NCBI GenBank assembly: GCA_025766275.1 | Contig: JAFKAC010000022.1 | Location: 62,001-126,000 of the forward strand | Source of the DNA: Lactarius indigo | Taxonomy: Eukaryota > Basidiomycota > Agaricomycetes > Russulales > Russulaceae | DNA length: 64,000 bases | Direction: 5' to 3' | Part shown: positions 12,464-25,057 of the stretch, piece after piece | How positions within the stretch are numbered: the first letter of the stretch is position 1 | Layout: every line of letters begins with the position of its first letter | Translations under genes and position numbers: made by a program | Notes under the pieces: model-generated | What the model was told of the DNA's origin: nothing | The model's database searches: none | The model's input: the letters and a program-made list of their open reading frames with translations, nothing else

Positions 12464-13985
12464 ATTCCTCACTCTCACTCGCAGATTCGTTTCGTCTCCA
12501 TGTGAATTATTCTACCATACTCGATATTTCTTATGATACTGTAGTACTGTTTTTTTTGGGTACCACGGTGTGGTGCCCATGTAATTTATCGTCAAGTGTA
12601 GCATATGTGATCTGCAGGCGTTTTATTACCACCTTCGAGGCGTTTTGGCTTTATCCCCTCCAACATCGGATCTTCCACTGGGTCATTGCGGTGATCATCG
12701 ATCTTCTACAATCAACTCACCGTTACAGTCCTCACCAGTTCGTCACCCCTCCACGTCCTGCACCTTCATGCTCACCCACGTGGTCCCAATGCGGTTGGGT
12801 CGGCGCAGTCCTGGCGCTTATAGTAAAATTGTCAACGCCCATTTCCGAGTCACTCAGATTTTACTTGGTAATATCCACGCCATGAACCACTAACTGCAAA
12901 TAGGCGAAAATTACCACTATTATCACGAGATTTTGTACGTGTGCATACCACGTAGGGACAGAGTGGTCTGAATCAATCGCCAACACTAGCGCCAGCCCAG
13001 ATCGGGCACGACTCGGACATGCGTGCCGCCTTGATAGTAGCTAGTCACTATGGCCGCGGCGTCCAACGAAAAGAGGGAACAAATTCTGCCCGTATGGACA
13101 TAGCTCTGGGAGTATTTGAACATTCTGAACATGTGGGGGTCTGCTGACTGTAATATCGGCAATGTCCAATACACGTTCAGCTATCACAAATCAAATGGAG
13201 ACAAATGACGTACCACCTCTTCGAACACGCGCGAACAACGTTGCGCCGCCTATTGTCCCCGAAAACCAAGGCCGACCGTATCCTCGCGCGCTTAGGGATA
13301 ACGCTTGGCCAACAGATCCATTCTTCAATGCGGCGCGTCGCTTACTGTAGCCTACGTTCGAGTTTCGTGTCAGTGCAAAAATATGAGAGCGATACACGAG
13401 AAACGTAACGCCTACGCATTTACGATCAACTGAAGCATTCCATTCCGCGATGCGCGCGGATGTGGGCTGGGGTTCGGTTCGTTCACACCATGTAGGCCAC
13501 GCTTTGGAAATCGAGATAGATCCCACTATCGTTTATCCGTGTTGAGAAAGTGTCCAGCGCCGTCCTTCGATACGCCGACCGAATGCAGCATCCTGGCATC
13601 CCATTAGTGGCGTGCTGGGTACCTGTCGTCCGGGTTCTAGGGAAGTTCCTGCGGTATTTCCTGTAGCCGTAAGAGCCCTCTCCTCAGTCATCGCCTGAGG
13701 GCCTTTTCCCTTTCGTCTGTGACAGAAACGAGTGATGAGCTGTCTCACGAGTTACGGCTGGGTTGACAGTATGACTGCACGAGGCCGCACGATTTCGGGG
13801 TAATCATCGGTAATCATAAACCACGCGCAACTAACTGAACCATGATGACACGTCCACCCAGGTCGATGCCTATAAGACCCGAAAATAACTTATGTAGCAA
13901 GTAAAACTTGCGCTGTAACTGGTTCCACCTGACCCCTTCCCAAAACCCAGATGTCCCTGCGGCCGCCCCCTAGAACAAACATCGC
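12464..13985. other. Intergenic, nothing supportable
   Basis: This is the 3' flank of the Pro-rich gene and the 5' flank of the membrane-protein gene. The small open frames (12403-12885, 13162-13526) overlap each other on both strands and show no recognisable protein features. Confidence 0.4.
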
Positions 13986-14757
13986 ATGTACGTTCCTTTC
14001 TTCGTTAGCTGCAGGATACTGGTTAACAATCTCGCAGACGAGCTACCATCTACCGTAAAGTCCCTCAATGACGGGTGGCTTTCGGTTTGCCAAACCGCGG
14101 CGGCAGCTGTATGTCATCTGATCTGAAATTCCGTGTGTTTGACCTCGCAATTCGACCAGTCCGGGCTCCTTGCAGTCGTCGAGGTTGTACTCCTGACTTT
14201 TATGAAAAACCCTGTGCACTACACACATCCACACACGCGCGCCGCGCGCCAAGCGCTGCTGGCGTTTTCGTACAGCGCACTCTTCTTCAGCTGTAGTGCG
14301 ACAATCAGCTCCCTAGTTCTCACGGACGAATTTGGCGAACTTCCCGTGCGCGCGTCAAGAAAGTCAGACCCAATCAAGCAGGGATTATTCGACAGCAGCT
14401 CAGCGAGCCTTCTTGAGGTGTATGGAGCACGCCGCTCATGGCGCTGGGTAATGTGGCACTGTACGTCGCACATCCCGCGCCACGATTAATCTTCACGACT
14501 GAGTGTTAACAGGGTTGTTTTCGCTGGCTGCCGGGGTTGCGTGTCTCGTTACGCAAATATTGATCTACGTTTGGATAGAGGAGCCACTCTCCGTTCAGAT
14601 CACGGCATCGTGCGTGGCTGGGTTCGGGGTTCTACCTCTTCTTCACTTCATTCCTATGGCGGTTTCACCATCGAGCAGGAGGTCGAGCATTGTGAGATCG
14701 AGCATTATCGCTGCTGCTACCTCTTCACAGACAGTAGGTTCAATGGCGATGGTATAA
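13986..14757 (+). CDS. Predicted integral membrane protein, four helices, 222 aa
   Basis: Exons 13986-14108, 14160-14460 and 14513-14757 join in frame to 223 codons with stop; both introns (51 and 52 nt) have GT..AG ends. Four hydrophobic segments are visible: SGLLAVVEVVLLTF, ALLAFSYSALFFSCSATISS, LFSLAAGVACLVTQILIYVW and VAGFGVLPLLHFIPMA. A charged loop with RYGARRSWRW-like content (here VYGARRSWRWVMW) precedes helix 3. The layout resembles lineage-specific four-helix membrane proteins common in Agaricomycete genomes, which have no known function. The tail after helix 4 is Ser-rich. No homolog can be named from sequence alone. An upstream start is possible but 13986 gives a continuous protein-like N-terminus. 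Confidence 0.7.
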
Positions 14758-15031
14758 ATACTATGGCTGTCTCTATGTCTCCATATGGCAAAAATGAAAA
14801 AAAAAATCGGCCTTATGCTAGAACAGCGTTACTGGCAGGACTGCCAGCTGTCATTCAAATCGTCAGCCAACGTCTTATTGCGTCATGGCGTCACTGCATA
14901 TCGATCGCGAGGCTTTGTGAACGCATCAGCTCTGACGGTAACCCACTATAGTTTATCTGACCGACGGTCTAATGCTCCACACGCGGAGCTGATCTGCGTC
15001 ATGTTGAGGTCATTTTAGCACTCGAAACTGA

Positions 15032-15037
15032 TATAAA
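15032..15037 (+). promoter_or_regulatory. TATA box of the CON-6 gene
   Basis: A clean TATAAA lies 57 nt upstream of the CON-6 start codon, followed by a pyrimidine-rich leader. The placement fits a regulated fungal promoter. Confidence 0.5.
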
Positions 15038-15093
15038 GGCTTGGGGGTAGCATCTCCTCTGATTAGCCCGTCACTCGATCATATATTACTATC

Positions 15094-15494
15094 ATGTCAG
15101 AATCGCAGAACCGCGTCGTTGGAGGCCATAAGGTGCGTCACGATTAAATTCAGCTCGTTCTCTGCCAACCCTTGAAGCACGGATCGTCAGGCTGCTATGC
15201 ACAATCCAAACGTCTCAGCTGAGGCAAAGGAGCATTCTCGTCTGGTTGTCGAGGAGATTCAAGGATCTGGCGTCGTCCACGATGACGACTCTACAAAACC
15301 CTCTCAGGCTGTTGGCGACAAAGAGGAAAGCCGCGTTATTGGAGGCTACAAGGCGGCCTTGAAGAGTGAGTCTTTTATAGTTCTGCAGTGAGCGACGCAT
15401 CCTACCTTTATTGTTCTAACTTGCAGATCCGAACGTTGGTGAAGAAGCTAAAGAAAGGGCCCAGCAGATCCTGGAAGAAAAGGAAGCATTGTAA
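15094..15494 (+). CDS. con-6: Conidiation-specific protein 6 (CON-6) family, 93 aa
   Basis: Exons 15094-15132, 15191-15365 and 15427-15494 join to 94 codons with stop. The protein has the two-repeat CON-6 layout: RVVGGHKAAMHNPNVSAEAK followed by a Ser/Asp linker, then RVIGGYKAALKNPNVGEEAK ending in a helical ERAQQILEEKEAL. In both repeats the first intron-exon junctions fall inside the GGxKA..NPNV motif, a pattern that supports the splice model. CON-6 proteins are small, hydrophilic, probably disordered proteins first described as expressed during conidiation in Neurospora; their biochemical role is unknown. The first intron (15133-15190) ends just before GCTGCTATGCAC. The gene is complete and looks functional. 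Confidence 0.9.
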
Positions 15495-15559
15495 ATTATC
15501 TGCGTCTCCTGTAAGCAAGGTTGCTATGGTGTACTTTACAGCGTGCTGCTTCGAGGAGC

Positions 15560-16199
15560 GAATTATTTGTATTATAGCTATCGTGCTAAAGATGATACAG
15601 TTGTTGCCAGGAAGGATGCCAAAATGCACTTGGGGCGTGATAACTGCATCAGAATCGCCGATTTGTTTGAATGGGGTCGTCACGATCACTTATGCGCCAC
15701 ATTTGGAGACTTCTGGTATGCAAAAAGCGATGAAATGGTGGCCATAGCATTCGGCTTCTTGAGAGGTCTGCCCGCTGACGCTGCGATGGAATACAGAAGA
15801 TGGGACAGTACTGCACGGTGACTGGCGGAATGCGGACTCAAGTGGCTCCTTCGTCAAGGTCGCTAGCCTTACTCGGCCCGAGGATGCAACATACTCTGAG
15901 GGACGTCGTCTGACAGAGAGGTTATACTCCTGTGGTAGTTGTGGGCCCCAAATCACCAAGGCAAGAAAAAGGGAGCGTACAGTTTTCGAGAAGTGCGAGA
16001 TAGGGGGGATCTGGGTCTCGGGGACAGTGAAGATGCTAGACCGGTGACCAAACGGCTGGTTACGAGTCTATCAAGATGTGAAATTTTCAAAGAAGAAAGA
16101 ATTTGGAAGCGGCGCGCCAAAATGTACTATGTCGTTGCCTATGAGGTTCCTCCGAAGTACTATTATGGTCAGCGCTGCGATTCGGAAAACCTCACATGA
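15560..16199 (+). other. Coding island of unknown identity, probably a multi-exon or decayed gene
   Basis: Two adjacent frames show protein-like runs on the plus strand. One, around 15600-15770, reads DNCIRIADLFEWGRHDHLC and so on. The other, around 15790-16045, reads GDWRNADSSGSFVKVASL and continues to KCEIGGIWVSGTVKMLDR. A third run (CEIFKEERIWKRRAKMYYVV) follows to 16199. I could not join them with convincing introns: the only in-phase intron near 16045 would be about 33 nt. This may be a real gene with an exon structure I could not find, or a pseudogene with small indels. The family is not recognised. Confidence 0.3.
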
Positions 16200-16925
16200 T
16201 GAACGTGCTGAAAAGCCGAAGCTGAAAAACAACAGAGAATAGCATCCCTACGATTGGGCTGAAGGATAACTTGAAGGCACTTGGACAGGGGTTGAGATCT
16301 TTGAGAACGCGAGCGTGGCTTACAACAGAGATGGTCACGTGAGCGTGACTGGGATCCCACCGCCGAACTTGAATTTGAACTGAACTGGCAGCCTGAGTTC
16401 GGGAAATGGGCACCCACTTGTAGCAAGCGTTCCCAATTTGCCTCACCCCACTGGAGACAGGTCCCTATATCCGCATCGTCAGTGTGTCTTACTGTGAAGC
16501 CATCGATTCTTGCAGGAGTCAGAACTACTACCAAGACTACTACTGTACCTACAAGGGCACAAGGATCCTCTGACTCCTCTACGTCCTGTTCTCGTTTGGA
16601 TGCTCCTTTGTCAAGGCCGCGGTATAGCCCAGTTGGGTTATGGTTATTTTAATGACACAGTCACATTCACTAACCTTCTCCCCATTAATTGCTGTGAGAC
16701 CACCGAGGAAGGGAGGAAACGTAAGGTCTCTGCCGTGAATTGTTTAATTGTGTCGTTATAGCAATCGCGCTGAGCGATTAATTTCCATCATCACTCGTAC
16801 CGCGTACCGAGTCTCTCCGGCTCCCGTATGTCACCGTGCTTCTCCGCCACACCGTGTTTCACCCACCGTTTCACTCTCCCATGTCCTGTCACGGTATATA
16901 CGCAGAGGTCGGTCCCACCTTCCTT

Positions 16926-17150
16926 TCATAAACGTTTTTTCCAGCTGCCAAGAGTTGAAGCAACGTTGTTGTCCACCCGCCAGAGGAGGTTGTTCTGTGC
17001 ACGACATTTTTCTTCCAGTTGGCAGTCACTTCCTCGGATGATGTCGAGCTTCCATTCGCGCTGCTGATAGTCAAGGCTCAGTGAAAATTTCCGGGTAGTT
17101 GTAAAGCTTGAAGGCCCTGGCTCAGGAGTTTCATACGTCTGGACAATCAC
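16926..17150 (-). CDS. Small hypothetical protein or first exon, 74 aa
   Basis: An ATG at 17150 on the minus strand opens a frame with good protein character: charged and aromatic, containing TRKFSLSLDYQQREW, then SDCQLEEKCRAQNNLLWRVD. It could be a complete small protein or the first exon of a longer gene running to lower coordinates. I found no convincing second exon. No signal peptide. Not recognised. Confidence 0.3.
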   Translation of the reverse strand: MIVQTYETPEPGPSSFTTTRKFSLSLDYQQREWKLDIIRGSDCQLEEKCRAQNNLLWRVDNNVASTLGSWKKRL

Positions 17151-20063
17151 GAGCTTTGCAGAGGATCATCGATATATTTATACTCTTTTTCAAGCGAGGG
17201 GAGAGAGACTAGTCGCCATGAAAGTGCTCCTCTGCATCTTTTTTTTTATCTTCCAAAGTTTGTTTGTCTTTCGGCGAGGACAAAGGCACCCTGATGATTA
17301 GACTGCTGTTCCTGGAAAAGCCTCATTTCGTCAGTGGCTTTGCTTCATTAACACGCACGCAGACACTTCTTCAGCCTGATCCAGGGGGTGCAGGTAGACC
17401 CCCATATATCGGAGTACCGTACAAACCGCCCACTGGCTTCAAGTTGGTGTCAAGTGCCAGTTAGCCACCGAGCCTCGGAGTGGTTAGTAGATAGTATATG
17501 CTGTCATCCCGCCCTTCCTAGGGGTCACCTGAAGCGCGGCGTTCAATCTGACTCGGAGTACGACACGGAACGGACCACAAAAATGAATGATCGCAAGTTG
17601 TGATTGACCATAAGTCATGCCATAGCTTGCGAGCTACCAGCACAATAAATTCCGGTTCATTTTTGACCCGGTCAACGATCTATCGATATCTAGCCGCTGT
17701 CGTGCTCTACTAATTTTGGAGATAATAATGTCCTCCAAATCACTAAAAACACGGTCGTTGTCACTTGTACTTCGGGCCGCATTTGTAAACCTTCAGAAAA
17801 GTGGACCATTTGGATTGTTCGCAGTAGTTGTAAGAACAAGGTCACTCCTAGTATGCCCGGAATAGAAACGAAACGGTCAAAAATAAGAGTACAATAGACA
17901 TCGGTGTTACAACCAGTGGCTCTTGATGGAAGATACATACCCGTGGCGCCTCATCACTTCCCGCGGGAGTCGGATGGTTGATGTGGCAATATCCCCGCGG
18001 GAGCCAATTGGGTGATGAAGCAATGTAAAATCAGCAGAACATATAGAACGTACGAACCCTGATGACTGCTAGATGTTTCAGACCTGTACGCTTAAACTTC
18101 GTCGTATCACTGAGATAGAAGCTATGCTTGCTATTTCCATCGTACGTACGAGTAATTGGCGTGAGGTATACTGCCTCTACTTTTGGGGATCAGATGTCCC
18201 CCTCGTGGTCATCACTGGAATGATGGCGCGCAGAACTAAGAAGCCCTTAAACTAGACCAAGGAAACGCAACGAACTGTGATGGGCGACCGAACCACAACA
18301 GGCCCGTCGGGAAATTCCAGATCTTCTCATGCCAATCAGAAGATCAGGTATCGTATAGGAAGACCCCGCAGGGATGGGCAGTCCGAAACAGAGGATGGCA
18401 CTCGGAACCGTACCCAATTCCACACCGCAATACAACAAGTTGACCAATGAGCCCGAGGCAAAAGCGACCAGGTCTAGACAACGTCGCACAACAAAGGGAG
18501 CCGGAACTAGTAACATAGGAATGTCTTCTGAACAAGGGTTCGAGCAGCACAGATCTAGAGAGGCACTTATCCCCGCAGTTGGCTCGCGATCGAGGATAAG
18601 TCAGCGAAATCCTAACGTTAGTGGACGGGTGTTAGACAAAGTGGCCCCACTTCCAGGACATAACCGGAAGTGGAATATATCCCAGAGAGTGCGTCATAAT
18701 TTAGCTACGTTTCTATCAAAACCGAGTGGGTGTCGTTGTAACGCCGTCTAGTAATTTCGGGGTCAAATCAAAGTGGAATTCCCGCGTCAACCGGCTGCGC
18801 GGCGACGGCTTGTCGTTCGGGCAACACTAGGAGTCCAGGTAACGAACGAGAGGAGAACGGGACATCAGTTGGCGAAGGAAAGGAAGTCGAGACCCAGAGT
18901 TCCCGCGGCAATTCTCAAGCCAGGGAAAAGAAGCAAGCAAGCAAGCATAGCCTGAGGTCCCAGTGGAGAGCGAAGATGATGGCCGATGCAGTGACTGTGA
19001 TAATATCAATACACTGCACACAGGCGATACGATAAGAGAAATACGATTTTCGTCTGCATCACCTCTGAGCTGTCATATCTACCTCACAAACCACGGGTTT
19101 CCCATGCCTCGGGCATTCGATTACCCACGGAAAGATGCGTTACGGACAGCCCTAATCCCAAGTACCAAGAGATTACGGTGCCTATTTTGCAACGGCTCAG
19201 CGATTTGATGAAATGACTGGATGGGAATGTTTAGACCTCATCCTCGGTCAAAATGATGAAACTACAACTTCAACAACACGCTCCATATCAAGTCTGTAAC
19301 ACGCAATCATCCTCGTTTGGCCAAACGGGTGTTGTGGATATTTAAAGATTGAATTGTACTCAACTCGACATTCCTACAAGCGGCCACGTGGACTCGGCGC
19401 ACTCATGATTGCGGTATCCGCATCGCGCTCCCAGATGTTCTCGGAGATGACAAGATTGGTCTCCGTCTAGCGGCCTTCGGTTATTTCCGAGCGGAGTGGG
19501 AATTCCAGACCCTGCCCCGAGTTCCAAGACAAATGCTTCTTTGATTCATCTCTGCGTGGCCCCATTTACTGCTTTGATCAGTGATAGCTCTAATGATGAT
19601 ACGTAGAAGTATATACCGAAGGCGCATCCCCATGGCGGGCCACCAGAACTCTTCGTGCTGTGTTCGTGATGAGGTCAAGAGAAAGTGCCACGTCCAGATG
19701 CCGTTTAAATTCTGGGACTTAGCTTGTTTCCTGTATTTCGGTGCGTCAATGTACAAATATGAGTATTTCATTGTTTCAGCGTGCAGAAGCTCGGACCAAA
19801 TGCAAGAAGGAGAAATCGCACCTCTAGCTGGTTGCAGCCTATCACCGTATTACTGTACTCGAAGTGAGGACGATGTCGCCGGATGAATTAAAAGCGGGAA
19901 TTCGGCGCTTCAGAACGTCATGTGATTTTCGATTAATCCCGCCTTATCAGAAGAAAAGACCCCGATATCGCACTCCGCTCGGGATTCCGCGAGACTGGCC
20001 CTCCTTTCTTTTTCTCCTCCTCGGCCTCTCCTCCTCGAAACGCAATAAGTGAGCTTGGACCAG
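17151..20063. other. Gene-poor interval, nothing supportable
   Basis: Short open frames on both strands (18374-18751, 18247-18516 and 19481-19886, for example) have mixed composition, overlap each other and carry no recognisable motif. I see no tRNA, repeat array or transposon signature here. Confidence 0.35.
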
Positions 20064-20394
20064 ATGCAGTCAAGCACTGGAAGCACGAAATCAGCACGTC
20101 TGGGAACGAGCTACGCGAGCAATACACCTTCTATCACCATACATAACCTCCCTGCCTCATACTCGGACATGGTAAGTATGTACAGACACCGATGTTCTGT
20201 CCGAGTTTCTGGACCCAGATATCTCACTTTGTCAAAAGATTACGAGCAGATTTGGGCCATTTGATACGTCCAGCGCCGCCCTTGGCACTTGCATGTGCAT
20301 ACACTACAGTAACGTCTACACAATGCGACACAGCCTGTTGTTCCACTACTTTGGATTTACATGTTCGCGACGAAACCGCCGACCTTATCAATGA
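20064..20394 (+). pseudogene. Fragment resembling an RNA-recognition-motif (RRM) protein
   Basis: Exon 20064-20171 ends SITIHNLPASYSDM followed by a perfect donor GTAAGT. Exon 20239-20394 continues in phase with ITSRFGPFDTSS. The pair resembles the start of an RRM: an RNP2-like beta strand (ITIHNLP), a helix and a FGPFG-like turn. After that the frame loses RRM character and stops, with no RNP1 motif, so I read it as a broken or truncated RRM gene of 87 codons. A chance resemblance cannot be excluded. Confidence 0.3.
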
Positions 20395-23300
20395 TTCCTG
20401 AAGGGAGGATCAAAGAGATCATGTAAGTTAGTAGTAAATCATATTCACTTCCAGCAGATTTATCGGCGGCGGCCAATCAATTCTGGCCGTATACCGCCGA
20501 TCTCCGATCACTACTAGTAAGGTACCGTAAAGAGTTGCTGGTCTAGTTTGAGTACCTGGCGTAGTATATGTTGGCTTCCTTCGCCGTCATCGTGTTAACC
20601 AGTGGGCCCCGCATGTAAGACCGGCCAGTGCTTCAACCACGTTCCCAGGGGAAAAGGCGTGTGTGTCTAATCTAATTGGTCTCCTTGGCGGAACACTAGC
20701 ACAGGCCTCCGTAAGCTTACTGTACAGGATGATGCTATTCACATTTCGCGCAAGGCACAGGATTCCATACCTCCAGTGTGACGGCATTCCCAAGCCAGGC
20801 TATTGGGGTGATGGATAACATGACAGCGAGCCACCTTGTTTTTGGGAAACGTGTATTCGGGGACGCCGGTGTTCGCCACTGCGCTGTGCGCACCGCTATT
20901 CGTTCCGCCTGTGCTCCATGAGTGGTCTTTGGGGCACTACTTGTACTAGGACGGCGCAACCTCGGTGGCTACGTACTAATACTACTACTACCAGGGGTCT
21001 ATCGATGCTACAATTTTCGCTTGCATGTATGGATTCACTAGCTGTACCAGAAAGAAAGAGTGAAGTGAGGTTGTTCGCACCATGGCACGAAGACGGGCCC
21101 TTGGGTACACGCCCTAGGGCCCTATGCCTAAGGTATCTGCTTCCGCGCTGAATGTACATAAAAAATAGCGCTTGCTTCTTTCCAAGGGGGTTCTTCGGGC
21201 GGCCTATTGCCTCCCCACGCGGCGCTCCTTCTCCCCCTTGCTGAGAAGGCACTTTAAAAGGGACAAGCTGATTATCTAAAGCCGATAGTGCCCTCCTCCC
21301 CAATCCGTAGAGCAATGCTAATTCCCAGTGCCATCACTCCATCAGGCAAGCGTTCTTCTCCCTGATCGCATCATGAACACTTGCCGCTGGCCGCTTCGCC
21401 GTTAATTAGGGCTCATGTGCTTTATGCGGCGCGGTTGAGCTAACGGTGCATGACGCTACACTTACGCCCGAACTCTTCGACTACTGGTCGTATACAGTGC
21501 TAAGCCAGCACTATGTCTACTGCCGTAAGCGCTGGGTTTCATGATAGCCTGGAAGCATACGCACCATTACGGGCGGCGGCTTCGGGGTTCTGTTGTATGC
21601 ATGGATTGCTGGTTCTGTGATCCCAAACTTTCCTTTTGTCGGAACACTGCGTGCGGCCCCACCCTCATTCTTAGTCCAGTCTTTTATGGTGACGCCACCA
21701 AATTGAACCGCCGCGTTGTCGTGCCGGCATGGAGTTCGCGCCAAGGGCCAGTACATAAGCATGCGTTTCCGTAGGAGGGGGCCATGGACAGAAGGTTTCA
21801 AAGATAGCGTGCTGCAGAATAGGGCAGACCAGGAGATACAATGTCCCCGGAGGAGGCAGGGGAGGTTAGAAGCTGGATGAATCAATATGTGCGCCTGTGG
21901 GGCACCTCTCCAACCCTTAGAGGCAGCAAAAAAGAGGGTGTTTGGATGTGATCCCTCCCTCCCCATTCGCTACGATCTTTGTCCTACAGCAAGACAATGA
22001 TGGCGAGGCTGATTACAATGATGCTGATGAGAGTTTAAATGACAAGGCTGGACTTCGCTCCACGCCAATAACAAAGTATCATAATTGTATGATCGTTCCC
22101 TACATTCGAGTTATCGGTACCAGTGCGTACCCCGGGCCGTGTCGAGAACGGGCAAAGAGAAATGATAGAACAGTGGGCAAAGCGGAGTCAAGTGAGGGGA
22201 CCGACTGGCTCTGGCGGTGGCGGTGGGGTGGGATGCCTTGGGCTGCCAAGAGGGTTTACTGAGTCTATCAACGGGGATGGGGAGTGGGGATTCGGGGTGG
22301 GGGTGAATGCGTATCGTGTCAGTGGGGGGAGGGCCTCAGCGAGCAGCTTGAGGCCCTGAAGGCACGGAGGTGCTATATCGCCGTTACTTGACTCGCTTTT
22401 TGGAAGCGCCCATCTCGGGTGGGAGGTGCCGCGGCGGCGGGTTGGTCATTACAGCGGTCGACTCGGAGTGCCCCCCGGGAGGTGGGCCACGCAACTCGCA
22501 TTGGTGTCCGTCCTTCTTTCCCATGTACACGCAAAGGTACGCCAGAAGAGAGAGTTACGCTGGGCCCGTTGCGTTGCGCGTGCGCCATCCAGGTTACGGG
22601 CGCTCTGCTTCGTGTGTTTTCCGTTTGATGCGCAGTGCGTTCGAGGGCTCTTCAGGAACGTGGGGAAGCTGCGGGACCTCCATGAACGGATTTGGACACT
22701 CGGAGTCACAGAGGCTCACTTCAGGCCCAAGCTGCCAACCTGAATACCGCCGTGATCATCGCTCCCTCGTCACTCACAGCCGGCCACTCGGCCCGAGGCG
22801 GATCACTCACCTAGCATGTGGGCACTGGCAGGCGTGCGCAAGGACGTGCGTGCAAATAAATGAATTGGGAACCATGACACGAACGGTAGTAGTAGTGTAT
22901 GATTAGAAGGCAGTCCGGACGAACTGCCTCCCTTCTTATCTATAATAAACCTTGATAATAGCCCCAAATTTCATTTGAACAAATTGGTCGAGTTTGGGCA
23001 ATGTTTAATGATTACCAGTGCGACTGCAGTATTCTCTGGCACTTTGCACTGTCGCTGAGTGTTTCACGGTCTCGGGTCATTCCCCTCGTGTAAAGTTGCT
23101 GTAGGTAGCGCCAACCCGACGAGCGACCCTTTCAATATTCGTTGCCCTCGATCTTTCTCACACACCGGACCGATTATCCTGTCCCTGGCGGAGAGTCTCT
23201 TCGCTCGATATCAGGAAGACGTTCCCCTTGGCCGATGAGCTCACGAACGAAAGGTCGATTTAGAAGCGCCGGCGTGCTGTCACACAGGTTCGCACCATAT

Positions 23301-23918
23301 TTAGATTTGTAGCGCTTGACACCTATCCGGCGACGTCTGTCCGCCCGTTCGTCCCGTTGACCCGGTTCGATATCTCTCAAGGAGGATCGTTGCGTGCGTG
23401 TCAGTGTCAGTCGGCATACATTCATGCCCCACGCCCCGTCATTTCCGTGCGACAGTATCAAATGTTCATCAGCATGCGAGCACTACCAAAATAAGGTGGG
23501 AGTTGAAAACGCCTCGGATCCGAGACAAGGACGATATGGTGTGCCCTCGCAATTTCGCTTTGCATAGCATGCGGGCGATAATGAAATCGCCGTGGCCAGC
23601 ACGATGTTCGAGACAAAGAAACACGCCTCTGCCGAAACAGAGTTGGATACATGAAAACGATACAGCAGTTCGACGGAGAGCAAGCAGAGAAGCGAGTCAC
23701 AAGATATGTATATCACAGAGTTGGTGAATCTGAACACCGTTGTGGGCTGAGGAGAGCTGAGCAGCATGAGGGAGTCTACGGAATGGTACGAAAGGAGGGA
23801 TGGAGGGAGACGCAGCTCCGAAACCATGGGGCGAGAGGGGTCAGTGCGATCAGAGGCTTGGTAACGTATGACACCAGAGACGTAGCGAGTAATCCACGTA
23901 TAGAGAGCGGAAAATCAT
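20395..23918. other. Gene-poor interval, nothing supportable
   Basis: The open frames here (20896-21315, 21517-21966, 22370-22906, 23174-23461, 23483-23827) overlap on opposite strands and lack domains, coherent codon use or intron structure I could support. The last 300 bases are the 3' side of the GATA gene. Confidence 0.35.
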
Positions 23919-25057
23919 TCAGAACTGTACAATCTCACGGGACAGACTGACAGCGAGAAGTTGGGGGGGACGGGACGCCAAGGTTGGTGGCGGGTGGTGC
24001 AATCGGAAATCACGGGCTGCGAGAACGGTACGAGATGGGCGCTGCGGATCGGTAAGTGGGTCTGACAAGGGCGAGAGTATCTCAGTAGAGAGTGAAAACT
24101 CACCAGCCGGAGTTGTGGAATGGGGGAGCCAAGACTGTATTTGGGGAAGAACGTCACCGCGAGAGGTTGCATGTGCATTTTCACTCCGCGAAAGGAGAGG
24201 GGCGATAGAAGGGTGGTTATATTGGTGAGGGGGTAAGGCGCTGACTGGGGGGACTGCGCCGTGCTGGGGTGGTGACGTGCGTACTTTGAGCGATGATGTA
24301 GCAAGTGGGCCACGTTTGTGAGGAAACTGCTCTGGCCGCGCACGATTGTGTGTGCGCTCGAAAAGTCCGCACTTGTTGCATAACTGTTCCAACATCAGAT
24401 TGACGTGATCGTGTGCAGATATGTGTGCACTGACCACTTTTCCCGGGTTTAGGCTAGATCTTCTCCAGGTAGATGTGTCTGTAGTACAACAGTTGAAACA
24501 CCGTCTACGTATCCTGTCGTTTAGCTTCGTCGTCGCGTCGTCTGTGTATATAGCATTGAACTGATGTTGTCCCGGGTAATGATAAGCGAGGTCGTGGGCC
24601 CCGCCAGAGATCTGGGAGGGGACGACGTGTACTGCCGGTGGGTACGCTGCAGCACGTGGATTTCCGTCGTGCGCGGAAACATAGCGCGGCTCAGTCCGTG
24701 GTTGAACACGATACGGAGGCTCCGTGAGTCCTGTGGATGGCTGGTAAAAAGCACGCGGGCGATCAGACTCAGTGCCTGGATAGCAGACATCGCCATTGTA
24801 TGAGGTGGTGAGGTGCACGCTTTGAGTGGAGCCGCGTCTAGTCGGTGCTGGCGACGACACTGAGGAACGGTCTAGGGAAGAAGATGAAAGAGATGGGGAT
24901 TGCGGCAACGTCGCAATGGGCGGGGGAGGGGACGGGTGTGGGTGGGTGATCCTCGCAAGACGGGCATCACTGCAAGAGCAAAGTGGTTTAGAGGAATGTT
25001 ACGACGGATATTAGATGGCGCTAACGTGGCATAAGGGGATTCGATACGATGGGTCAT
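23919..25057 (-). CDS. GATA-type zinc-finger protein, likely transcription factor, about 330 aa
   Basis: Minus-strand exons: 25057-25026, 24969-24435, 24383-23919. Lengths keep frame (32 + 535 nt before exon 3). The zinc finger is split by the second intron: exon 2 ends CFNCCTTDTSTWRRSSLNPGKV and exon 3 begins LCNKCGLFERTHNRARP, giving C-X2-C-X19-C-X2-C with the WRR and CNxCGLF signatures of fungal GATA fingers. The N-terminal 150 residues are Ser/Pro/Tyr-rich and low complexity; the C-terminal part is Pro/His/Ser-rich. Such proteins bind GATA sites in promoters (nitrogen, light or iron control in fungi); the target pathway cannot be read here. The 3' end is uncertain: an alternative intron from the GTGAGT at the PAG codons would give a shorter tail. 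Confidence 0.8.

Noticed and set aside
18374..18751. 125-codon open frame in the gene-poor interval
   Set aside because: Basic, low-complexity composition, overlapped by an 89-codon frame on the other strand, no motif and no splice signals.
22370..22906. 178-codon plus-strand open frame
   Set aside because: Three other frames are open over the same bases on both strands, and composition is irregular; no protein feature recognised.
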